Shown here: positions 1 to 6,759 of the stretch, in pieces | Layout: each line of letters begins with the position of its first letter | Position numbering within the stretch: the stretch's first letter is position 1 | NCBI GenBank assembly: GCA_016207625.1 | Contig: JACQPF010000388.1 | Location: 1-7,475, forward strand | Source of the DNA: Elusimicrobiota bacterium | GTDB taxonomy: Bacteria; Elusimicrobiota; Elusimicrobia; FEN-1173 | DNA: 7,475 bases | Reading direction: 5' to 3' | The notes under the pieces: model-generated | Databases searched by the model: none | The model's input: only the letters and a program-made list of their open reading frames with translations | Told to the model about the DNA's origin: nothing | Made by a program: the position numbers and the translations under genes

Positions 1-98
1 AGCCGGGAGCCGGGAGCACGTTCATTGTGGACTTGCCCGTGTACCACCCCGCTCCGGATGGAACCGCTCATGGACAAAAAGAAAATCCTTCTTGTTGA
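1..98 (+). CDS. Histidine kinase, C-terminal end only (5' truncated by window edge)
   Basis: Read in the frame starting at base 3, the window opens with PGAGSTFIVDLPV followed by a short tail ending at TGA (96-98). The pattern G-x-G-[ST]-x-F-x-x-x-L-P is the usual last beta strand of a histidine kinase HATPase domain. Both complete kinases downstream end in the same way, with KGSTFHVLLPV and GLGTTFVVSLPV. Only about 31 residues are visible, so domain content, membrane topology and the acceptor histidine are unknown. The gene overlaps the next one, a receiver protein, by 29 bases in another frame. This suggests translational coupling and makes it a natural candidate phosphodonor for that receiver. 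The family call rests on one motif plus context. Confidence 0.75.
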   Translation, partial: PGAGSTFIVDLPVYHPAPDGTAHGQKENPSC

Positions 99-468
99 GG
101 ACGAGATCGTCATTCAACTCCTCTGCCGCCGCATCTTGTCGGCGCCGGAGTTCGATTTGACCATCGTCGGATTCGTGAAGGAGGCGCTGGATTTCATCCG
201 GACGACGCCGCCCCGTCTCCTCATCACCGACCTCCGGCTTCCCGATGGGGACGGGATCGAGGTGATCCTCACCCTCCGCGAGGTCTCGCCCGCCTCCAAG
301 TTCATCATCATCACGGGCTCGCCGACGCCGGAGGAACGCTTGCAGAAGATCCGGGAGCTGGAGATCGAAGACTTCATCAATAAGCCGTTTGATGTCGACA
401 CGTTGATGGCCGCCGTCAAGAGAGGGTTGGAGGACAAGCCTTGTCAGAGCCCAAAGAACGTATCCTGA
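70..468 (+). CDS. Receiver-only response regulator (132 aa)
   Basis: This is a single CheY-like receiver domain with no output domain. It would act in the cytoplasm as a phosphoryl carrier or by protein-protein contact. The acidic pair is E10-D11 in ILLVEDE, the phosphorylation site is D54 in LLITDLRLPDGDG, the switch threonine is T82 in FIIITGS, and the conserved lysine is K105 in NKPF. All key residues are present, so it should be phosphorylatable. ATG 70 is chosen because it sits about 8 bases after GGATGG and lets the protein begin just before beta strand 1. Upstream in-frame ATGs at 25 and 58 would add residues outside the domain and lack a ribosome binding site. It overlaps the kinase tail before it by 29 bases and the kinase after it by 28 bases. 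The partner kinase cannot be fixed from sequence. Confidence 0.93.
   Translation: MDKKKILLVEDEIVIQLLCRRILSAPEFDLTIVGFVKEALDFIRTTPPRLLITDLRLPDGDGIEVILTLREVSPASKFIIITGSPTPEERLQKIRELEIEDFINKPFDVDTLMAAVKRGLEDKPCQSPKNVS
429..433 (+). promoter_or_regulatory. Shine-Dalgarno GGAGG deciding a TTG start at 441
   Basis: GGAGG lies 7 bases before TTG 441, inside the end of the preceding receiver gene. It supports TTG as the true start. The next in-frame candidate, GTG 471, would remove the first beta strand and the acidic pair of the receiver domain. Confidence 0.75.
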
Positions 469-1619
469 TCGTGGATGATGAGGAGACGATCCGCGCGGTC
501 TGCTCGCGGAACCTCCTCCGGCTGGGGTTCACCGTCCACACCGCGGTCGACGGCGAAGCCGCGCTGTTGTTCCTGCAGAAGCAGGAGGTGGATTTCATCC
601 TCACGGACCTCTCCATGCCGGGGCCCGTCGACGGGGTCAAGCTGACCGAGGAAGTGAAGCACAAATACCCCATGGTTGACGTGGTCGTGATGACGGCGTA
701 CCCGCGGCTCGAGACGGCCATCCCGCTCTTGAGGAACGGAGCCTACGATTACCTGATCAAGCCCTTCGACCAGGACGTGTTGAAATCCGTGGTGCTGAGG
801 TGCGTCGAGAAACGCCGGCTGTCCCAGGAGCTCGACCGTGAGAAGCTCCTGCGCCAGGAGCTGGAGGCGGCCTACCGGGAACTCCAGAAGGTGGAGAAAC
901 TGAAAGAATCGTTCCTCTCGCGGATCAACCACGAGTTGAGGACGCCGCTGGTGCCCATGATGATCGCGCTCACCACGCTCGAGCAGGAGTTGGCGAGTCC
1001 CCAGGGCAAAAGGATCTTTCAAACCCTTCAGACCAACCTGACGAGGCTCCAAGAGACCGTCGAGGACTTGCTCATCTTCACGGAGATCAAGAAGGAGAAC
1101 GTCGAGGTGTTCCGGACCCAGGTGGACCTCAAGGACACATGCGACGCGATCGTCAAGAAATACCGGCTGCAGTGGGAAGCCCGCGAGATGACCGTTTCGG
1201 TGGAGTATGAGGAGGGCGCGGAGGCCGTCTGGGCGGCCCCCAAGCTGATGGAGACGATGTTCAAGCACCTGCTCCTGAACGCGATCCGTTTCAGCCGGAA
1301 AGGGGGGGGCATCCGCATCGCCGCTCAGAGGAAAGACGGCAACGTCCGCCTCTCGTTTTCGGACACCGGGATCGGCATCCCGCAAGACAAGCTCTCCAGC
1401 GTCTTCGACAGCTTTTACCAAGTGGCGGAATACATGACGAGGGAGGTGGGGGGCCTGGGGTTGGGCCTGGCCATCGTGCGGCGCATCGCCGAGATGCACG
1501 GCGGAAGCGTCAGCGTGGAAAGCGAGGAGGGGAAGGGCAGCACCTTCCACGTCCTCCTGCCCGTGGAGGAGCCGTTCGTCAAGAAGATCATGAAATCGCT
1601 TTACCGAGAAAATGAATGA
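441..1619 (+). CDS. Histidine kinase with N-terminal receiver domain (REC-coil-HisKA-HATPase, 392 aa)
   Basis: This is a soluble signalling kinase. Residues 6-122 form a receiver with acidic pair D12-D13, acceptor D56 in ILTDLSMP, T85 and K107. Residues about 125-160 look like a charged coiled-coil linker. HisKA follows, with H164 in NHELRTP, then an HATPase domain with N-box N280, G1 box DTGIGIP (308-314) and G2 box GGLGLGL (337-343). No membrane segment or PAS domain is visible. The receiver precedes the kinase core, the reverse of classical hybrid kinases. In known proteins of this layout the receiver usually controls kinase activity, or the protein acts as an intermediate that responds to an upstream kinase. 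TTG is the start, supported by GGAGG 7 bases upstream. It overlaps the previous receiver gene by 28 bases. Input and partners are inferred only. Confidence 0.93.
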   Translation: MSEPKERILIVDDEETIRAVCSRNLLRLGFTVHTAVDGEAALLFLQKQEVDFILTDLSMPGPVDGVKLTEEVKHKYPMVDVVVMTAYPRLETAIPLLRNGAYDYLIKPFDQDVLKSVVLRCVEKRRLSQELDREKLLRQELEAAYRELQKVEKLKESFLSRINHELRTPLVPMMIALTTLEQELASPQGKRIFQTLQTNLTRLQETVEDLLIFTEIKKENVEVFRTQVDLKDTCDAIVKKYRLQWEAREMTVSVEYEEGAEAVWAAPKLMETMFKHLLLNAIRFSRKGGGIRIAAQRKDGNVRLSFSDTGIGIPQDKLSSVFDSFYQVAEYMTREVGGLGLGLAIVRRIAEMHGGSVSVESEEGKGSTFHVLLPVEEPFVKKIMKSLYRENE

Positions 1620-1634
1620 AGGAGAACTTCACCC

Positions 1635-2015
1635 GTGCCTAAGAAAATCCTCATTGTCGACGACAACCGGGACACGGTTGTCAGCTTGAACTACGCCCTG
1701 GAGAAAACCGGCTATGAAGTCGCCTACGCCTACGACGGACAGGAGGGGTACATCAAGGCCGTGGAATGGCAGCCCAACCTCATCGTCCTGGACGTCATGA
1801 TGCCGGTCATGGACGGCTACACGATGAACCGGCACTTAAAAGACAACCCCCAAACCCAGCACATCCCCGTCGTCATCATCACCGCGCGCGAGGGGATCCG
1901 GTCCCTCTTCGATCCGGAGCAAAAGGCTCACGTCGACGCCTACATGACGAAGCCGTTCGATTTCAAAATGCTGATCGAAAAAGTTCAAGAGCTCTTGGCC
2001 GAAGGGAAAAAATGA
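1635..2015 (+). CDS. Receiver-only response regulator (126 aa)
   Basis: This is a second CheY/DivK-type single receiver without an output domain. It has the acidic pair D9-D10 (ILIVDDN), phospho-acceptor D53 in IVLDVMMPVMDG, switch threonine T83 in VVIITAR, and K106 in TKPF. The loop between T83 and K106 is longer than in the other receivers here, with the insert-like stretch GIRSLFDPEQKAHVD. That pattern is common in receivers of the 'two-component system response regulator' REC-only class. The start is GTG 1635, with AAGGAG at 1619-1624 spaced 10 bases away. It lies 15 bases after the REC-kinase stop, the only gap in the operon, and overlaps the HEAT protein start by 4 bases (ATGA). It is plausibly a target of the adjacent REC-HisKA kinase, by position only. 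Confidence 0.93.
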   Translation: MPKKILIVDDNRDTVVSLNYALEKTGYEVAYAYDGQEGYIKAVEWQPNLIVLDVMMPVMDGYTMNRHLKDNPQTQHIPVVIITAREGIRSLFDPEQKAHVDAYMTKPFDFKMLIEKVQELLAEGKK

Positions 2016-2734
2016 CCTGGAACTCGCTTAAAATTTCGGTGCCCGCGCTGGCCCTGGCGGTCCTCGCCTCCGGGCTCCTGGCGGAGCGGTTGTTCCGGCG
2101 GCTCGGCCTATGGGACGAATCGATCGACGTCCTTTTCCTCATCACCCTGTTTTGCTTCTCCATCGGCCTCGTCTTTTTCCTGTCGCTCGTGGTCGCCGTC
2201 CAAATGATGTGGAAACGAAAATGGGGCCGGAGGCCTCTCCATGACCCTCGCGCGGGGGACGCTCGCGGGCCCGGCGTCAAGCTCACGATGAAGGCTCTGG
2301 GGGCCGCGGCCAAGAAAGACCTCTCAAAAATCGAAACGATTGAAAGCGAGCTGGTCAATGAGTTGGACGCGGAGATGGCGGAAAGGCTCCTGGCGCCCTT
2401 CTTCGAATGCGAAGATCCCTGGGTCAAAGCCCGCGCGGCAAAGGCCATTTACCGGATCAACACCGAGGTGGCTCTGGGCGAGCTGAAAAGCTTGATCAAC
2501 GATTCCTACAAGGAATCCCAAATGGCCTGCATCTGGGCGCTGGGCGAACTGGCCACGCCGGACGCGCTGGACATCCTCGTGCCGTTCGCTTGGGACAACG
2601 ACAAGGAAATCCAGCAGGCGGTCATCCGATGCCTGATCCAGGTGGAAAACCGCAAGCGGGTGCCGGAAGAGACGCTTGAGAAAGTCAAGGGCCTGCTGGC
2701 GGAACTGCGAACCAAAACGGATTGGATCATCTAG
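2012..2734 (+). CDS. Membrane-anchored HEAT-repeat protein (240 aa), function unknown
   Basis: Residues 8-28 and about 40-66 are strongly hydrophobic and look like two membrane segments joined by a short charged loop (about 29-39). Basic residues (KRKWGRR) follow the second segment, suggesting that both ends of the protein are cytoplasmic. A linker (about 70-105) leads to a helical region (about 120-235) with repeated pairs such as PWVKARAAKAIYRI, ESQMACIWALGEL and KEIQQAVIRCLIQV. This is the spacing of HEAT (PBS-lyase-like) repeats, which bind proteins. No catalytic motif is seen. ATG 2012 overlaps the receiver stop as ATGA, with GAAGGG 5 bases upstream. A longer in-frame reading back to 1766 would run antiparallel to known receiver coding and is not credible. 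Its place inside the phosphorelay operon suggests a scaffold tethering the soluble receivers or kinase at the membrane. That role is inference. Confidence 0.85.
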   Translation: MTWNSLKISVPALALAVLASGLLAERLFRRLGLWDESIDVLFLITLFCFSIGLVFFLSLVVAVQMMWKRKWGRRPLHDPRAGDARGPGVKLTMKALGAAAKKDLSKIETIESELVNELDAEMAERLLAPFFECEDPWVKARAAKAIYRINTEVALGELKSLINDSYKESQMACIWALGELATPDALDILVPFAWDNDKEIQQAVIRCLIQVENRKRVPEETLEKVKGLLAELRTKTDWII

Positions 2735-3689
2735 TGAAGAAGATCCTCGTCGCCGACGATGAAGAGGTCGTTCAGTCCTTCCTGAAGCGCGTCCTGAATT
2801 CTCCCAACTGCCGGGTCCTTTGCGCATTGAACGGGGCGGAAGCCTTGCGGCTGGCCGAGGAGGAGAAGCCGGACCTCATCCTCCTCGACGTCGGCATGCC
2901 CGGGAAGAACGGCCACGACGTCCTCAAGGGGCTCCGGCGGAACATCCACACGCAGACCATCCCCGTCATCCTGGTCACCGGGCGGGGCGAGTTGAAGGAC
3001 AAGGTGGCCGGATTCGAGCTCGGGGCAGACGACTACATCACCAAGCCCTTTGAAATCCAGGAATTGACCGTCCGTGTGGAAAGCCTCATGCGTCGAAGCA
3101 AGAGGGATTTGACCGCGAACCCTTTGACCCGCCTGCCCGGAAGCCCGGCCATTGAGGAGGAGGTCAACAACCGCATCCGCCGCGGCGTTCCCTTCGCCTT
3201 CCATTATATCGACATCGACCACTTCAAGGCCTTCAACGATCTCTACGGATACGCCAAAGGGGACTTGGTCATTCAAGAATTGGCCACCTTGCTGATGGAC
3301 GTCGCGGGCGCGATGAAAACCCCGGACCACTTCGTGGGGCACGTCGGAGGGGACGACTTCGTGCTCATCGCCGAGCCGGCCACCGTGGACGCTATGGCGA
3401 AGGAGATCTCCACGCAATTCGATTTGAAAGCGCCCGCCTATTACTCGCCCGAGGACCGGGCCCGCGGATTCATCCTCACCAACGACCGGCTCGGCCGGAC
3501 CCACCAATTCCCGCTCATGTCTCTCTCCATCGCCGTCGTTACCAACGAAAAGCGCCTCCTCAACCATTACGCGAAAGTGGTGGACATCGCCTTTGAGATC
3601 AAAAGGTTTTTGAAAGGCCGCAGCGAACAGGGGAAGAGCGTCTACCTCAAAGACCGCCGGTCGGACGCACCGTTTAAATCCGAACTCCC

Positions 3690-3693
<4 letters not shown>
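2734..3693 (+). CDS. Response regulator with GGDEF-family output domain (REC-GGDDF, 319 aa)
   Basis: This is a putative phosphorylation-controlled diguanylate cyclase, making cyclic-di-GMP from two GTP, with the PleD/WspR type of architecture. The receiver covers residues 1-120, with D8-D9, acceptor D52 (LLDVGMP), T82 and K104 (TKPF). A GGDEF-like domain spans about 128-300. Its opening LTRLPG resembles the family LTGLPN. The metal and substrate strand YIDIDHFKAFND (158-169) has both aspartates and the FK-x-F-ND pattern, and the signature loop is GGDDF (205-209). The glutamate of GG[DE]EF is replaced by aspartate, and no clear RxxD inhibitory site precedes the loop (KTPD is seen, with altered spacing). 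Activity is therefore plausible but not assured. GTG 2734 shares its first base with the HEAT protein's TAG. An in-frame TTG at 2722 is possible but has no good ribosome binding site. The gene overlaps the next kinase by 4 bases. Confidence 0.9.
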
Positions 3694-4681
<988 letters not shown>

Positions 4682-4685
<4 letters not shown>

Positions 4686-6454
4686 GCGGCGGGGAGGAAG
4701 ACGGTGAGCGTGGTGCCCTTGCTCTCTTGGCTGGTGACCTCGATGCGCCCGCCCTGGCTGACGATGATTTCCTTCACCAGCCACAAACCCAAGCCGGCCC
4801 CCTGGTCCTTCCCTTTGGTCGTGAAGAAAGGTTCGAACAGTTTTTTCTGGAGGTCCACCGGGATGCCCACCCCCGTGTCCGACACCTGGATTTGGGTATA
4901 GACCCGGTCCTGCCTCGTGACATGCCGCGTGTGGATCGTCAGCACCCCTCCCCGGGGCATGGCGTCGACGGCGTTCAGGGTGAGGTTCAAGATCACCTGC
5001 TCGATCATGTCTTTGTATCCCCGGACCCTCAAGGGAGTGATGCTGAACTCCTTATGGATGGCGATGGCGTTCCCGCGGGCGCGGGGCTCGATCAAGAGCA
5101 AGGCCGAGGCGATGGCCTCATGAAGGTCGATCTCCTGGAAAACGGGCTGTTCCTTGCGGGAGAAATCGATGAGGTTGTCGATGAGCCCGGCACAGCGCAG
5201 CGCCTGCGTTTTAATGGCCTCAAGAGGCGTGCTGAGCGCATCGTGCGAGTTGATCTTCCTAGACACCACCTCCACGAACCCCAGGATGATGGTCATGGGC
5301 GTTTTCAGCTGATAAGCCACTCCCGCCGCCATCTGGCCCATGGCCGCCATTTTCTCGGAGTGCAGGACCATGTCCTCCAGCCTCTTCCGTTCGGTCACGT
5401 CGCGAACGACGGCCAAATGACCGATCCTTCGACCGTTCTCGTCCCTCAGGACGCTGGTCTTGAATTCGACGGTGAGCTCCTGGCCGTCTTTGCAGACGTG
5501 GATATCTTCCCCGAACCAATAGCCGGTGTCCAGCAACCTTTCATGGTCCCGGCTCCCCTCTTCTGGAAGGATTCGGCAAGTGGAAATCACCTCTTCCAGC
5601 TTTTGGCCGATGACCTCCACCATTTTCCGTCCATAAGTTTGCTCGGCGGCTGTGTTCCAGTAGGTGATGCGGCCGTTGATGTCAATGGCGATCACCGCGT
5701 CTTTCACCTGGGAGAGGATGTTGGCTTGAAACAATAAGTTGGATTCCGCGGCTTTCCGTTCAGAGACGTCACGGATGATGCTGGCGAAATACCGGTTCGT
5801 GTCGGTTTCCCACGTGGACATGGACATCTCCACCGGAAACTCATAGCCGTTCCGGTTCAACCCATGAAGCTCGAGGATCTTGCCCTCCATCTCCGGCGCT
5901 CCCGTTTTCAGGAGCTGCTCGGCTTCCTGCTTCAGCGTCTCGTGGTAGCGCTCCGGCAGGAGGGAAAGGACGGATTTCCCGAACACTTGGTCGCCGTAAA
6001 AGCCGAACATCTTGCGGGCGCTGTTGTTCCAATAAATGATCGTCCCGGCCTTGTCGGCCACCACCACGCCATCGGTCGCCGATTCGGCGATGGAGCGGAA
6101 CTTCGTCTCGGAAGCTTGAAGCGCGATCTCCGCTTGTTTCCTTGCGTCCTGAGTTTGATTGATGGTGAACTGGGTGAGCCGGAGCGCGTCATCTCGCTCC
6201 TTCAATTGACGGGCGACATACAAGAGGAAAGGGATCACAAGAGGGACCACTAAGACGAGGATCACTCCGCCCACGAGCAGGGCTTCGGAATCAAGGTGGC
6301 CGTGAAAAGCAATGCTGGCGACGGCGCCGAGCAGGATGGAAAGAGTCCCGACGGCGACCAGGGAAACCCATATGAGCCGCCGGACCGATTTCAACCGGCT
6401 GGATATGACCATGGGCGCGGGCCCTGACTCCTTCCGATCCTGAACAAGAGACAT
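4682..6454 (-). CDS. PAS-PAS histidine kinase homologue with Tyr in place of the phospho-acceptor His (590 aa)
   Basis: Two membrane segments (about 27-50 and 58-81) with a very short loop anchor the protein. A coil (about 84-115) leads to PAS1 (about 115-232, ending IIRDVSERK) and PAS2 (about 240-357, ending VVRDVTERK). The HisKA-like domain reads GQMAAGVAYQLKTPM, where the family and the neighbouring kinase have VAHEINNPL. Y381 (TAT, bases 5314-5312) stands at the histidine position, and the following E is Q. The HATPase motifs look intact: N490/N494 (ILNLTLNAVDAM), DTGVGIP (526-532), FEPFFTTKGK and GAGLGLWL (552-559). It should bind ATP but cannot autophosphorylate on the canonical histidine, as in DivL of Caulobacter. 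The likely role is allosteric control of another kinase. ATG 6454 is the longest start, with AGGGG 12 bases upstream; ATG 6412 (residue 15) is an alternative. Confidence 0.93.
4955..4975 (-). repeat. 21-base inverted match, copy B (N-box of leftward kinase)
   Basis: This is the partner of copy A at 4359-4379, lying in opposite orientation within the HATPase N-box coding of the Tyr-type kinase. The two copies are about 575 bases apart. Confidence 0.7.
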
Positions 6455-6516
6455 AAGGCTTATTAACCCCTGCTTCCCGGATGAAATTAAAGAAATGAGG
6501 TGGGGAATCCAATAAA

Positions 6517-6545
6517 ATTATAGCAAAAGGCAAAAAAAATGTGGA
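6517..6545 (-). promoter_or_regulatory. Extended -10 sigma70-type promoter for the Tyr-type kinase
   Basis: On the minus strand TATAAT lies at 6522-6517 and is preceded by TGC (6525-6523), giving the extended -10 pattern TGnTATAAT. TCCACA at 6545-6540, with 17-base spacing, matches 4 of 6 positions of TTGACA. Transcription would start near 6510, leaving a leader of about 55 bases before ATG 6454. The sequence match is good; activity is inferred. Confidence 0.65.
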
Positions 6546-6558
6546 AAAACCCCCCATT

Positions 6559-6587
6559 CCTTCAGATTTCCTTCAGAATCGGTTCAG
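6559..6587 (-). promoter_or_regulatory. Three CTGAA boxes at exact 11-base period; candidate activator operator
   Basis: Read on the minus strand: CTGAACC (6587-6581), spacer GATT, CTGAAGG (6576-6570), spacer AAAT, CTGAAGG (6565-6559). Seven-base direct repeats with 4-base AT-rich spacers and an 11-base period are the layout of Pho boxes and other OmpR/PhoB-family sites, although the box sequence differs from CTGTCAT. The boxes end 13 bases upstream of the -35 element of the leftward promoter, a suitable place for an activator. No DNA-binding regulator is encoded in this window. Confidence 0.5.
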
Positions 6588-6695
6588 GTTTTTTTCGGCT
6601 TCATCTTTCACAATTGTAGTGGGACCATTCCCCGTGGCGCCATGTATCCGCGGTCATGGAAACAGGCTTGAAGCCGGGGGGAAGTCATATTACAC

Positions 6696-6727
6696 TTGAC
6701 CTTGACATTAAATAGTAACTATATAAC
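6696..6727 (+). promoter_or_regulatory. Candidate promoter for the secreted-protein gene
   Basis: A doubled CTTGAC (6695-6706) provides two -35 candidates, TTGACC (6696-6701) and a perfect TTGACA (6702-6707). TATATA (6720-6725) is 18 bases from the first, while TATAAC (6722-6727) is 20 and 14 bases from the first and second. No pairing is ideal, so the exact element is uncertain. The AT-rich stretch with repeated TAAC (6724-6735) and the position 33-64 bases before the start codon support a promoter here. Confidence 0.4.
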
Positions 6728-6746
6728 TAACTAACAAAGAAGCCTT

Positions 6747-6751
6747 AGGGA
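6747..6751 (+). promoter_or_regulatory. Shine-Dalgarno AGGGA for ATG 6760
   Basis: AGGGA is spaced 8 bases from ATG 6760. It favours this start over the in-frame ATG at 6835, which gives a more typical signal peptide but has no clear ribosome binding site. Confidence 0.55.
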
Positions 6752-6759
6752 ACACAACG

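Larger units (their letters stand above)
6455..6759. other. Divergent intergenic region, AT-rich
   Basis: These 305 bases separate the leftward kinase from the rightward secreted-protein gene and are clearly richer in A and T than the coding DNA around them. They contain the leftward promoter and 11-base-spaced boxes (6517-6587) and the rightward promoter candidate (6696-6727). Between these, at about 6600-6690, lie small dyads: ACAATTGT (6610-6617), CCATG/CATGG flanking CCGCGG (6640-6659), and GGCTT-G-AAGCC (6665-6675). No credible small coding region or RNA gene was seen. Confidence 0.8.

Noticed and set aside
444..1550. Long antisense open frame (368 codons) opposite the REC-HisKA kinase
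   Set aside because: Its translation has no recognisable domain and is rich in H, R, P, D and L as expected of the shadow of G+C-rich coding DNA. The plus strand encodes clear receiver and kinase motifs.
1766..2011. In-frame upstream extension of the HEAT-repeat protein
   Set aside because: It lies wholly within receiver coding in another frame, and its product is low-complexity and rich in R, H and P. ATG 2012 has a good ribosome binding site and begins right before the membrane segments.
4727..5737. Rightward open frame of 336 codons inside the leftward kinase, plus similar antisense frames at 2731-3567 and 3642-4580
   Set aside because: They lie opposite well-supported signalling genes, lack domain motifs and have shadow-type composition.
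6291..6557. Leftward 88-codon frame covering the promoter region and start of the Tyr-type kinase
   Set aside because: It overlaps the promoter and the kinase start in a different frame, and the kinase frame is clearly the coding one.
6640..6659. CCATG/CATGG inverted repeat around CCGCGG
   Set aside because: The two palindromes are centred one base apart and the arms are only 5 bases, so it is too weak to call an operator or terminator.
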